This document shows, piece after piece, positions 8,763-18,240 of a stretch of DNA of 64,000 nt; positions within the stretch are counted from its first letter, which is position 1; each line of letters opens with the position of its first letter. Both the position numbers and the translations under genes were made by a program. The DNA is from an uncultured Sphingobacteriales bacterium (lineage in GTDB: Bacteria > Bacteroidota > Bacteroidia > Chitinophagales > Chitinophagaceae), in assembly GCA_937871285.1 (NCBI GenBank), contig CALMQS010000088.1:19199-83198 (forward strand), read 5' to 3'. The notes beneath the pieces were generated by a model, which searched no databases, was not told the origin of the DNA, and saw nothing but the letters and a program-made list of their open reading frames with translations.

Positions 8763-11700
8763 ATGCCCATCCCGTTTCGTAAAACTTCATTCATTCTATT
8801 GCTTTTTGTTTCCTTTTACTGGAACCGCGTTCCGGCTCAAACAGGTTCCGGCTATGAAACCATTTCCACTGCCCAGGGCCTTTCGCAGGGGATGATCTTC
8901 GATCTTTTACAGGATAAAGAAGGATTTATTTGGGTAGCTACAAAAAATGGTTTGAACCGGTATGACGGCTACAGTTTTAAAGTTTTTTCCAACGATCCTT
9001 ACAATCCGCATAGTTTAAGCAGCAATACCATCCAGAAAATTTTTGAGGATTCAAAAGGACGGATCTGGGTGGGTACAGAAGATGCCGGAATCAATGTATA
9101 CGATAAGAAAAGCGGTAGTTTTTACCGCATTCAGCACAAAGCTGCCGATGCCACCAGCCTTTCAGGAGATGCCATAAGATGTATAGCTGAACTGGCGAAC
9201 GGCAAGATGTTGGTTTCTGCCTATGGCGCCGGTTTCAACATGATCGAATTGCCGGCCGATTTTTTTGAAAAACCATCAGCACCACTTATAACAAGATTCG
9301 AACTTCCCCACAACAACGATAATGTATATGCTATGGGAAAAGATCCCGGCGGTAACATGTGGATCGGCGGTTTCGACGGATCGGTGTACCGCTTCGACAC
9401 TGCTAAAAACAATCTCATTGCATTGAACAAAGGCCACCTGCTCAATGATGGCTTTGTTACGGGAGGTGGAGACGTGCTGCTGAGCGGTAATTATTTTTTA
9501 TGGGATGGCAGGGCAACCTACCCGATTTTTGATACGGCAAAAATACCTGCCGGCAATATTTTATTAAAGCCACGGGCTTTTTTGTGGAGGAACTATTACA
9601 GGGAGTTGTCCAGTTATGATGTAACCAGCAGGGCAACCGGAAAGCCCCTGACAGGAGACTTGCAACTTCCCGGAAATGTAATGGCAATGTTTCCTTTTAT
9701 CACGGATCGTTCGGGCATGGTATGGTCGGGCTCGGTGGGCTATGGCCTGCGCAAATACAGTACCGACGGCAGTACATTCAATGAGCACCTGTTGCCGGCA
9801 TTCAGCGTAAGAGGGATCATACCCGACAGGGCAAATAACATATATGTTGTGGATTACGGGTATGCCTGGAGAAAGATAAACGGGCAATCAATAGAAAAGG
9901 ATCCGTTCAAAAAATTCCCCCAGCTTGCCCTGATTGACAATTTTATGATCAGTAAAACCGGCAGGTTTTGGTTTAAATCGGAAACAGAGGGCTATAAAAA
10001 CTACTACGATTACAACCCCGTTTCCGGTAAATTAACACAGTATCCTTTGGTTTTGAGTGAAGCCAGTGGTGATAAGCAACCGCTGATAGAAGACAGCAAA
10101 GGATACATCTGGTTCCCTGTGCGGGGCGGGAAGTTCAGGAGAATACATGAGGAGAGTGGCAGGATAGACAGTTTCAGCATTAATGTAAACAATACCAGGC
10201 CGCTCAATACCAACTCTGTTTGTACGGCATTGTACCAAGACGGGCAGGGCGTATACTGGGTGGGTACGCAGGAAGGTTTTGCAAAGCTCGTTTTCGACAG
10301 CCGGCATACGGTACCCGATGTAAAATGGTTTTACAATAAGGCTGAAACACGCAATTCGCTAAGTTATAATCATGTATCCTGTTTTATGGATGATCCGGCA
10401 GCGCCGGATAAATATTTATGGATATGCACCAAGGGGGGCGGATTGAACCGGATGAACAAGACAACAGGTGATTTTTTTCATCTTACTTCAAAACAGGGTT
10501 TGCCCGATGACGTGGTGTATGGCATTTTGCCCGATGATGCTAAAAACATCTGGGGCAGCACCAATAATGGCCTGTTCTGTTTGCTGGCCAATCCAACGCA
10601 CGACAGCACCGGCTGGACTTTCAGGAATTTTACCAAAGCCTACGGACTACAGGGCAATGAATTCAATACGGCGGCTTTTGCAAAGCTGCCCAATGGTAAA
10701 ATGGCATTTGGCGGTGTGAATGGTTTAAATATTTTTGATCCGGAACAAATACTTTCCGGCGTGTTTTCACCCAATGTGTATATCACCAATTTACTGGTGA
10801 ACAATACCGTTGTTTTACCGGGTGATAAAACGGACGTGCTGCAGCAAAATATTGAACAAACGAAAGCCATTACCCTTAATTACCAGCAGGATATTTTAAC
10901 GCTTGAATTTTCTTCCTTAGACTTTACGGCCCCGGAGCAAAACAAATACCGCTATCAGTTGGCGGGTATTGATAAAGGCTGGGTAGAAAGCGGCAATCGC
11001 AGGGGTGCTACCTACCTGCACCTGCCTGCAGGAAAATATACCTTCAAAGTACAGGGCAGCAACAGCCAGGGCATCTGGAGCAACCATATGCATGAGCTGG
11101 AGATCATAATACTGCCGCCCTGGTGGCTCAGTTGGTGGGCATATATTATATACGGTGTACTGATCGCATTGGCCATAAGAGCATATCTTAAGTTTAATGT
11201 AAATAAGGCCAGGCTTGAATCACAATTGAACTATGAACAGTTGGAAGCCAAAAGAGTAAAAGAACTGGATACCATTAAAACACAATTATATACCAATATT
11301 ACGCATGAATTTCGTACACCCCTTACGGTTATACTAGGTATGGCGCAGCAGGTAATTGATCAGCCGGGCGAACAGTTTGACAGCCGTATGGATATGATCG
11401 TGCGCAACGGACGCAGTTTGCTGAACCTGGTAAACGAGATGCTGGATCTTTCCAAGCTCGAATCCGGCAATATGCAACTGCAGTTAACGCGGGGCGATGT
11501 GATACCCTTTCTCCGTTATGTTGTTGAATCTTTTCACTCCCTGGCAAACAGTCAGCAAAAGCAACTGCATTTTCTCACTGATGTAGATACCCTGTACATG
11601 GAATACGACCGGGAAAAGATCAGGCAGATCATTTCCAACCTGCTATCCAACGCCATCAAGTTCACGCCCGAAAAGGGAAATATCTACATCACCGTAATCG

Positions 11701-12872
11701 AAAATGTGTCGCCCGATGAGGGTGATCGCGCTACATTGATCATTAAAGTAAAAGATACCGGTATAGGCATACCCGAAGACCAGTTGCAGCATGTTTTCGA
11801 TCGCTTTTATCAGTTAGACAACAGTCACACCCGCAAAACAGAAGGCACCGGCATTGGTCTTGCATTAACCAAAGAGCTGGTGAAATTAATGAAAGGTGAG
11901 ATCGGGGTTAAAAGCCCGCCTGCCGGTATAACACGTGGCAGCGAGTTTACGGTATCGCTGCCTTTAAAAAAGGTAGCCGCCATTGATGAAAACACAGAAG
12001 ATCGTTTGAAAAAGGCTTCCATTACTCCGCCACCCCCGGCCACTATCAGCACACAGCGGGTAAACAATGGCCAACAAACTACCACTGCGCCTTTAATATT
12101 GCTGGTAGAAGACAACGCCGATGTAGTGGCGTATACGGCATCCTGCCTGCCCGGTTACCGGCTGGCTGTTGGTAAAGACGGAAGGGAAGGATTTGAAATA
12201 GCCACGGATATGATCCCCGACCTGATCATTACCGATGTGATGATGCCATTTGTGGATGGCTTTGAACTGGTGGCCCAATTGCGCGACAATGAATATACCA
12301 GTCATATTCCCATTATTATGCTTACTGCCAAAGCAGATATGCGCAGTAAGATAGAAGGCTTGCAAAAAGGCGCTGATGTGTACCTGGAAAAACCCTTCAA
12401 TAAAGAAGAGCTGCTGGTAAGGATAGAGAAGCTAATGGAGATGCGCAAAAAATTACAGCAGTATTATCTTAAAAAAGCCGGCATCATCACCAACGGTTCG
12501 CAACCCGTGCCGTCGGATATTGTTCCGGAAAAGATAAAGGAAAAACCTGAAGATGCTTTTATCATAAAGCTGAGGGAAGTAGTGGAACAGCATTTGAGCG
12601 ATACAGATTTTACCGTGGAGCAATTGTGCAGGCTGGTGTTCATGAGTCATTCGCAACTGCATCGTAAATTAGACGCGCTTACGGGTTATTCTCCCAACAA
12701 ATTTATACGGATGCTGCGGCTTAAAAAAGCCAAGGAACTGTTGCAGCACCCCGCCAGCAGCATTGCCTCGGTTGCACTGGATTGCGGCTACAACGACCCG
12801 GGTTATTTTGCCAGAGTATTTAAACAGGAGTTCGGCTCCACGCCACAGGAATGGAGAATGGCAAATTGCTAA
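8763..12872 (+). CDS. Hybrid two-component system sensor kinase/response regulator (HTCS)
   Basis: This 1369-residue protein holds a complete signalling pathway. A signal peptide is followed by a periplasmic two-component-regulator propeller (repeats such as DKEGFIWVATKNGLNRYDG from about 50 to 680), a Y_Y_Y domain (about 700-780), a membrane helix (about 787-808), a HisKA box with phospho-acceptor His848 (THEFRTPL), a HATPase domain, a receiver with Asp1158 (ITDVMMPFVDG), and an AraC-type helix-turn-helix (about 1265-1365). HTCS proteins sense carbohydrate breakdown products and activate nearby genes. No SusC/SusD pair is present here; the closest candidate target is the divergent NTF2-MFS-APC operon. 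The short arm before the propeller fits secretion. Confidence 0.95.
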   Translation: MPIPFRKTSFILLLFVSFYWNRVPAQTGSGYETISTAQGLSQGMIFDLLQDKEGFIWVATKNGLNRYDGYSFKVFSNDPYNPHSLSSNTIQKIFEDSKGRIWVGTEDAGINVYDKKSGSFYRIQHKAADATSLSGDAIRCIAELANGKMLVSAYGAGFNMIELPADFFEKPSAPLITRFELPHNNDNVYAMGKDPGGNMWIGGFDGSVYRFDTAKNNLIALNKGHLLNDGFVTGGGDVLLSGNYFLWDGRATYPIFDTAKIPAGNILLKPRAFLWRNYYRELSSYDVTSRATGKPLTGDLQLPGNVMAMFPFITDRSGMVWSGSVGYGLRKYSTDGSTFNEHLLPAFSVRGIIPDRANNIYVVDYGYAWRKINGQSIEKDPFKKFPQLALIDNFMISKTGRFWFKSETEGYKNYYDYNPVSGKLTQYPLVLSEASGDKQPLIEDSKGYIWFPVRGGKFRRIHEESGRIDSFSINVNNTRPLNTNSVCTALYQDGQGVYWVGTQEGFAKLVFDSRHTVPDVKWFYNKAETRNSLSYNHVSCFMDDPAAPDKYLWICTKGGGLNRMNKTTGDFFHLTSKQGLPDDVVYGILPDDAKNIWGSTNNGLFCLLANPTHDSTGWTFRNFTKAYGLQGNEFNTAAFAKLPNGKMAFGGVNGLNIFDPEQILSGVFSPNVYITNLLVNNTVVLPGDKTDVLQQNIEQTKAITLNYQQDILTLEFSSLDFTAPEQNKYRYQLAGIDKGWVESGNRRGATYLHLPAGKYTFKVQGSNSQGIWSNHMHELEIIILPPWWLSWWAYIIYGVLIALAIRAYLKFNVNKARLESQLNYEQLEAKRVKELDTIKTQLYTNITHEFRTPLTVILGMAQQVIDQPGEQFDSRMDMIVRNGRSLLNLVNEMLDLSKLESGNMQLQLTRGDVIPFLRYVVESFHSLANSQQKQLHFLTDVDTLYMEYDREKIRQIISNLLSNAIKFTPEKGNIYITVIENVSPDEGDRATLIIKVKDTGIGIPEDQLQHVFDRFYQLDNSHTRKTEGTGIGLALTKELVKLMKGEIGVKSPPAGITRGSEFTVSLPLKKVAAIDENTEDRLKKASITPPPPATISTQRVNNGQQTTTAPLILLVEDNADVVAYTASCLPGYRLAVGKDGREGFEIATDMIPDLIITDVMMPFVDGFELVAQLRDNEYTSHIPIIMLTAKADMRSKIEGLQKGADVYLEKPFNKEELLVRIEKLMEMRKKLQQYYLKKAGIITNGSQPVPSDIVPEKIKEKPEDAFIIKLREVVEQHLSDTDFTVEQLCRLVFMSHSQLHRKLDALTGYSPNKFIRMLRLKKAKELLQHPASSIASVALDCGYNDPGYFARVFKQEFGSTPQEWRMANC

Positions 12873-12887
12873 ATCAAACATGTAACG

Positions 12888-12943
12888 GAGGCGTCTTCAG
12901 CGAAGTAAACCACCCGTTGCAGGGTGGCTTTCTTCAACGCCTC
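12888..12943 (+). terminator. Long imperfect stem-loop after the HTCS gene
   Basis: GAGGCG (12888-12893) pairs with CGCCTC (12938-12943), and an inner CCACCC/GGGTGG stem closes a six-base loop. It begins 16 bp after the HTCS stop. No clean T-run follows, so it may be a weak terminator or an attenuating hairpin ahead of the BREX operon. Confidence 0.4.
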
Positions 12944-13000
12944 TGGTCTTATTGCCCATAAATTTTTCGTCTATGCTGCTGAAACTGCATTGCTTTTTCA

Positions 13001-13018
13001 TAGATTTGACACTTAAGT
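13001..13018 (+). promoter_or_regulatory. BREX operon -7 box and overlapping palindrome
   Basis: TAGATTTG at 13001-13008 matches TAnnTTTG exactly, 21 bp before the regulator ATG at 13029. Immediately after it, ACTTAAGT (13011-13018) is a perfect 8-bp palindrome where transcription would start. The same ACTTAAGTC recurs at 13240-13248 inside the regulator gene. A repressor site at the start point is inferred; the first gene product is the natural candidate. Confidence 0.5.
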
Positions 13019-13028
13019 CCAAAATAAA

Positions 13029-13337
13029 ATGCCAAACACCTGGAGTCGTGAATTTGGGGCTTTAATCAATACCCAGCGCCAACAAAACAAAATGCCCTTG
13101 CGGAAAGTTGCTGCTATATTAGATATTGATACCTCTACACTTAGTAAAATCGAAAAAGGTGAACGACCTGCAAATGCGAAGATGATACCGGTTATTGCAG
13201 AATTGTTTGGGCTTGATTTTAAAGAACTACAGATTCGATACTTAAGTCAAAAAATGAATGACGAGTTTGCTAACGAAGCTTATTTTGAAGAGGCTTTGGG
13301 TAAACTTATAAAAGACAAGGAATTATTGTGGAAATAA
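13029..13337 (+). CDS. XRE family regulator of the BREX operon
   Basis: The 102-residue product is nearly all a helix-turn-helix domain of the Cro/CI type: LRKVAAILDIDTSTLSKIEK at about 25-44, then a short acidic tail. It is the first gene of the BREX cluster and its end overlaps the brxA start by 10 bp, indicating translational coupling. Type I BREX loci often carry a leading DNA-binding regulator, though usually of other families (such as WYL-domain BrxR). An autoregulatory role through the ACTTAAGT palindrome in its promoter is inferred. Confidence 0.85.
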   Translation: MPNTWSREFGALINTQRQQNKMPLRKVAAILDIDTSTLSKIEKGERPANAKMIPVIAELFGLDFKELQIRYLSQKMNDEFANEAYFEEALGKLIKDKELLWK

Positions 13338-14077
13338 ATTCTGATATTAATATTTTAGGAGGGCTCCCAGATTTTGATTTGATACTGCACTATTTAAATA
13401 GGGAGTCGTCAAAATTTGAATATAAACCTCACTATACGTATACTTCTATCAAGACGGATAAATCCGTTAAACGGTTTGAGAACGCGATAGTTAGGACATT
13501 TTTAAAACATTCAGACAAGAACGCAGAATTATTAATAAAATCCATTTTGTCGATAGAGGGATTATCTTCTAACGGGTTAGTCATGCTCTTTTGGAACGCT
13601 TCTGCTAATAATGAGTTATTGCGTTATTTAAACGAACACGTATATTTTCCGGCTTTTTATTCGGGCAAGTTGACTTTAAAAAAAGAGGATGTAATTGCCT
13701 GTATTAAAGAACTTAGAGAAACGGAATTGCAAATAAAGGGCTGGACAATAGATACTATAGAAACCGTCGGGCGCAAGTATCTGACCTTCCTCAAGAAACT
13801 TACTTTAATGGAAGGGTCTTTAAAAAAAGTAATTGTTCATCCTTATTTGAACGACAAGGCATTTGTTCTTTTTATTTATTGGCTTAAAGCAATAGAGGCA
13901 ACCCCAAATATTTTAGAAAGCAGCTGGTTGAAATACTCTTTCTGCGAAAGAAATGTATTTCTTGAACGGTCGATGCAAAAGAAATTTTCAAAATATTTTC
14001 AGTTGCTTTATACGGGTGATAAGCTGAAAATTGAAACAACAGTTCCATACGAAATAATATACGATGCCATTAAATAA
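13328..14077 (+). CDS. brxA: BREX protein BrxA (DUF1819 family)
   Basis: The 249-residue product starts at a GTG overlapping the end of the regulator gene; no ATG is better placed. The central block (WNASANNELLRYLNEHVY, then W-T-I-D-T-I-E-T-V) and the C-terminal 'YEIIYDAI' fit the DUF1819/BrxA family, a small all-helical DNA-binding protein of type I BREX. Its role in defence is only partly understood. The gene overlaps brxB by 14 bp. Its sequence is conspicuously AT-rich compared with the flanking chromosome, in line with transfer. Confidence 0.85.
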   Translation: MEINSDINILGGLPDFDLILHYLNRESSKFEYKPHYTYTSIKTDKSVKRFENAIVRTFLKHSDKNAELLIKSILSIEGLSSNGLVMLFWNASANNELLRYLNEHVYFPAFYSGKLTLKKEDVIACIKELRETELQIKGWTIDTIETVGRKYLTFLKKLTLMEGSLKKVIVHPYLNDKAFVLFIYWLKAIEATPNILESSWLKYSFCERNVFLERSMQKKFSKYFQLLYTGDKLKIETTVPYEIIYDAIK

Positions 14078-14621
14078 CCCAGCACATATTATTCATGAAG
14101 TCAAACGCCTTGTTGAATCAGACAGACGTTCGGAAATCAGGCTAAGTGCCAACGGGGGAAATTCTGTTCTCATCGTTTGCGACCCGATAAAAGAACTCGA
14201 ATACATCACCCATTTAGAAAAATTGCTGCCAGAAGATAATTACTCAATCATCGATCTGAATAAGTGTTTGATGAATTTTATATCAGCTCACAAAGCGGAG
14301 TTGATTGAATTGTATAATTTGTTACAATCTGCAACCCATGAAATATTTAAAGCACCGGCCGGCGAGGAATCAAAAGACTTATTTAAAGAAATCATAGAGC
14401 AAATAACCAGGGTATTGTCAGATGGCAAAGTGCCAGTGTTAATTAACACCGGCGCCCTGTATGGAACAGGTATTCACAACATCCACATTATGGAAAACGA
14501 TGTTGTTATGAAAGCGACATTGCCCGTGATTATATTATATCCGGCAACCATTGAACCTGACCGGATCATGTTTCTTGGCAAATATCCTGCATCAAAATAC
14601 CGTTGCATGATTGTTCAATAA
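14064..14621 (+). CDS. brxB: BREX protein BrxB (DUF1788 family)
   Basis: The 185-residue product matches the DUF1788 pattern: an N-terminal helical part, then VLIVCDPIKELEYITHLEKL at about 29-48, a central coil, and a C-terminal strand-rich part with INTGALYGTG and VIILYPATIEPDRIMFLGKYP. BrxB is a core component of type I BREX whose biochemical activity is not established. Position between brxA (14-bp overlap) and brxC (15-bp gap) is the canonical order and makes the call firm. Confidence 0.9.
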   Translation: MPLNNPAHIIHEVKRLVESDRRSEIRLSANGGNSVLIVCDPIKELEYITHLEKLLPEDNYSIIDLNKCLMNFISAHKAELIELYNLLQSATHEIFKAPAGEESKDLFKEIIEQITRVLSDGKVPVLINTGALYGTGIHNIHIMENDVVMKATLPVIILYPATIEPDRIMFLGKYPASKYRCMIVQ

Positions 14622-14636
14622 AAAGAAAAAACTAAC

Positions 14637-17600
14637 ATGCTTATAAAAGATATTTTAACTATAGACCTTAGCGAGGATATTAAGAATGTAATTGACCTGG
14701 AAGATATTTCAGAAGCTGCTATTCAATCTGAAATTGAAAGTTATATTATAACAGATGGCCTTGCAAAAGAGTATTCGGACTTCGTTTCCATTTTTACATC
14801 AAACATTATCGAAACCGGTGTGTGGCTTTCTGGTTTCTATGGTTCAGGCAAATCATATTTCGGAAAGCTACTGGGCTACATGATGAGCAATAGACTAATC
14901 AACGGTACGCCGGCCAGAGACAGAATCCTCCAAAGATTTACGGGAATAGACGATGAAGCACTGGTTAAAAACTCAATAGCCAAACTGAATAGCATTAATG
15001 CTCGTGTGGTTTTTATGGATATTGCCAAGCAAGATACATCCAAAGGATTCGCCTATTCTTTGTTTAGAAACTTTCTAAAATCGCTCGAAGTACCAGAAAA
15101 TGAACATGGATTTTTATTATTCTCATTGATGTGCGATGCGGCCTACAGAGATATAAATGATTTTGTACAAGACAAACTGGGTAAGTCGTGGAACCAAATA
15201 AAAAGCAACCGTACACTTTATATCGGAAAAATTAAAGAGATATACATTGCTTTGGGTAATGCAGAACCTGATTATCAAAATATTCTTACCACCATCCGGA
15301 GAGAAATCGATGAGTTTAGTGCATCTAAATTAAAGGATGAACTAAATAACTATTTTAAGGCAGTAAACGATGAGAAAGTTGTTTTTCTTTTTGATGAAGC
15401 AAGTGAAGCAATTAATCAGAAAAAATTTACGCTACTTGATCTGGAGGGCTTGAGTGAATCACTCTCATCGTTGGGAGGAAAGGTTTGGACCATAGCTATC
15501 GCTCAGGAAAAATTGGATGATGTAATCAATAACTCAAATGTTAGCAAGGCTCAACTGACCAAGGTGACCGACCGCTTCAAAACCAAGATTCATCTTGAAG
15601 CTACAGAGGTGGATGTAATTATCCGTAGTCGTTTGCTGAAGAAGAAGAATGATGCGGTTAAGAAGTTGAAAGACCACTATCAAAGTCATTCAGGAAAAAT
15701 AGCTGATCATAGTGGTTTGACCGGTGCTGGGAAAACTGAAAACGTAGATTCCTTTGTAACCTATTACCCATTCTATCAAAATCAATTTGGGTTGCTCCAA
15801 AACTTTCTTTTTGGCCGCCAGGGGTATGCTTCCACTAAAGTGGCTGCAAGAGGTATGATTATTACTACTTATGATATTCTCAAATATGAAATCCAAAACG
15901 AAAAATTATACAATGTTGCAACGGGCTGGCAGATAGCAAAAGAGGCACAGCCACAGCCTCCGGTTCGTTTGGTAAACAGGTATGCAAATGCGGATACTAT
16001 CCTGAGAAATGAACATATTGACTTGCCAGGCCGTCATTTACTGGAAACTATTCATTTCTTAACGGAAGCGGAAATTGCTCCTACATCATTGAGCAATATT
16101 GTAAAGTCGTATATCAAGTTGCCGGAAGATTACCATGCCAGCCAAACCCTAATTACCGAGGCACTTAATGCTTTAGTAGAGCACAAAATCCTTTTATTAT
16201 CTAATGGTACTTATCGTATTACTTCTGATATTGAACAGAGGCTGTTGGATGAAATGAATCAGTATCCGGTTCAGACTTTTAAGAAAAAGCAGCAAATCAT
16301 TACAGCATTTAAAAATTCAGCAAGCATTAAGGCCCTGGCTAAAATCAATGATAACAATACACCTTATGACTTCTACATCACGTCTGACAATGATGACGAG
16401 CTGACAAATCCGGCTCTCAAACAACTCAAGCTGAAAGTGAAAAGCCTTTACAGTTTTGGCGATGATCGGAACGCAGATATCGAGCAGATTAAAACACAGT
16501 TTCAAAACGATAAAGACGTAATCTGGCTTACACCGGATAACAGCCAATTCAAAGAGATTGATAAGTTATTGGATGAAATAGAACGTATCAAGTACCTCGA
16601 AGAAAAATATACCAACCCTAATTCAGATGAAGGCCCAATTGTACGGGCATTTCAAGCTGAACGTTCTGCTAAAGAAAACAGGTTGAAAGAATTGGTAGAA
16701 CAATCACTGCTACATGGTGACATTATATACCTGTACAACACTGCGCAGTTAGATAGGAATAATTGGCAAGCTACGCTGAATGGCCTACAGCGCCAGGTAA
16801 TTCATAATGTTTACAGTCAAAGGCTTTCTACACAACTTTCGGATGCAATTGCAGACAGAATCATTAAAGAAGGTAACAATCAAAGGCTACATACATATTT
16901 TACGAGCCAGGGTGCTGATTTTCAGTTTTATGATGTTCATGGAAATTTTATTGGAGAATCATTAAAACCCGCTGAGCACATCTTATATAAGATTAGGAAT
17001 ACGTTTGTGGATGGCCACACACTCGAAAAAGATTTAGAGCAACCGCCTACAGGCTTTGGCTTTGGTACCGTCATTGCCACCGTTGCCGCTTTAATGAGAG
17101 GCGGCAAAATAATGGCTAAGTACAATGGGTTGGAGAAATTTTCCTGGAAGGACGATGGTGTATCTAATATTTTTAGTGCAGCCCGTGAGTTCCGTAAGGC
17201 ATCATTCAAGGCTATAGCCAAATCTTTAAATACTACCCAAAAGAATAGTATCGTAACTGGTTTGCAGGAGTTGGATTGCGAAACCCATATTGGCAAAAAG
17301 ATAGATTGGAACACGAATGATTTTGACCTGGTCAATGCGGTTCGTGAATTAGCCAAACGTTTCTGCGACAAGGTGGACGACATGAAGCGCCAGAATAAAG
17401 ATTTTGAAACTTTGTTCGGCAATTTGGAATTATGCAAAGACAGATTAGGCTCCTTTACTGGGGCAGTGAGTGAAGCGAATTATATCGATAAAGCTGAAAA
17501 CTACCTCTCTCAAACAGTTGTCTATGCCGATGCGATTAATGAGATTGATAAAGCGGAGAAATTTATCCGAAATAACCTTGAAAAGCTCAGGCTATGGAAA

Positions 17601-18230
17601 ACGTTTGCTGATGGTGTTACAGATGAATTAAACAAAGCGGCAAAGTCCGATGTAAACATATCACAACTGGTAGCTACATTCAACAGCCTTTACAAGGGGG
17701 AAGTCGTAAAGAACTTTAGGTCGTTACAAGAGACGGTTCAAAAAATAAAGGATGCTTATTTTCAACTTATGCAGTCGGCCGCCTCGGATATGTCGGCCAA
17801 GTATACACAATTGAAAAAAGATGCTGAGTCCTTAATTAAAGAAATTAGCAGTCTGCCAATAGATTTGAATAATGATGCAAACAGTAAAGCAAACAACATT
17901 CTGCAATATGCCACATACCGGACTTCCACCGTTGTAGATATCGATTATGATGTAAAAGATAAGCAAACGAGGTTCACGTATTCGGAAATGTTGTCCTTCA
18001 TTCAATTGTTCAACACTTATAAAACAGAGTTAGAAATAATTAAGCCGGGTTTAATGCGAACGCCTCTGCCTACGCCGAAGCCTGGTACGCCGGTAACCCC
18101 GGGTATTAAAACCTATTCAGCTACCATACCCGGTAAGAAACTTAAGGTGACCGAATACAAAGTATGGTTACAGCAGGAGTTACAAAAGCTGGCGGGGGCA
18201 TCCGATAATGATGAAATAGAAATTAATTAA
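14637..18230 (+). CDS. brxC: BREX ATPase BrxC (PglY-like)
   Basis: At 1197 residues this is the usual BrxC size. A P-loop GFYGSGKS lies at about 66-73 and a Walker B-like VVFLFDEASE at about 247-256. The middle and C-terminal parts are long helical regions with coiled-coil character (for example the KYLEEKYTNP and KIKDAYFQLMQ regions). BrxC is the large AAA-type ATPase core of type I BREX, expected to work with PglX and PglZ in distinguishing self from phage DNA. The stop is 10 bp before pglX. No frameshift or missing motif is seen. Confidence 0.94.
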   Translation: MLIKDILTIDLSEDIKNVIDLEDISEAAIQSEIESYIITDGLAKEYSDFVSIFTSNIIETGVWLSGFYGSGKSYFGKLLGYMMSNRLINGTPARDRILQRFTGIDDEALVKNSIAKLNSINARVVFMDIAKQDTSKGFAYSLFRNFLKSLEVPENEHGFLLFSLMCDAAYRDINDFVQDKLGKSWNQIKSNRTLYIGKIKEIYIALGNAEPDYQNILTTIRREIDEFSASKLKDELNNYFKAVNDEKVVFLFDEASEAINQKKFTLLDLEGLSESLSSLGGKVWTIAIAQEKLDDVINNSNVSKAQLTKVTDRFKTKIHLEATEVDVIIRSRLLKKKNDAVKKLKDHYQSHSGKIADHSGLTGAGKTENVDSFVTYYPFYQNQFGLLQNFLFGRQGYASTKVAARGMIITTYDILKYEIQNEKLYNVATGWQIAKEAQPQPPVRLVNRYANADTILRNEHIDLPGRHLLETIHFLTEAEIAPTSLSNIVKSYIKLPEDYHASQTLITEALNALVEHKILLLSNGTYRITSDIEQRLLDEMNQYPVQTFKKKQQIITAFKNSASIKALAKINDNNTPYDFYITSDNDDELTNPALKQLKLKVKSLYSFGDDRNADIEQIKTQFQNDKDVIWLTPDNSQFKEIDKLLDEIERIKYLEEKYTNPNSDEGPIVRAFQAERSAKENRLKELVEQSLLHGDIIYLYNTAQLDRNNWQATLNGLQRQVIHNVYSQRLSTQLSDAIADRIIKEGNNQRLHTYFTSQGADFQFYDVHGNFIGESLKPAEHILYKIRNTFVDGHTLEKDLEQPPTGFGFGTVIATVAALMRGGKIMAKYNGLEKFSWKDDGVSNIFSAAREFRKASFKAIAKSLNTTQKNSIVTGLQELDCETHIGKKIDWNTNDFDLVNAVRELAKRFCDKVDDMKRQNKDFETLFGNLELCKDRLGSFTGAVSEANYIDKAENYLSQTVVYADAINEIDKAEKFIRNNLEKLRLWKTFADGVTDELNKAAKSDVNISQLVATFNSLYKGEVVKNFRSLQETVQKIKDAYFQLMQSAASDMSAKYTQLKKDAESLIKEISSLPIDLNNDANSKANNILQYATYRTSTVVDIDYDVKDKQTRFTYSEMLSFIQLFNTYKTELEIIKPGLMRTPLPTPKPGTPVTPGIKTYSATIPGKKLKVTEYKVWLQQELQKLAGASDNDEIEIN

Positions 18231-18240
18231 TAGAACGGAA

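Noticed and set aside
10430..10445. G6 run in the HTCS gene, as a phase-variation tract
   Set aside because: Six Gs is short for slippage, both flanking frames continue normally, and a similar run occurs by chance elsewhere.
16937..17437. Minus-strand frame of 166 codons inside brxC
   Set aside because: It is opposite a strong BrxC frame and has no recognisable content.
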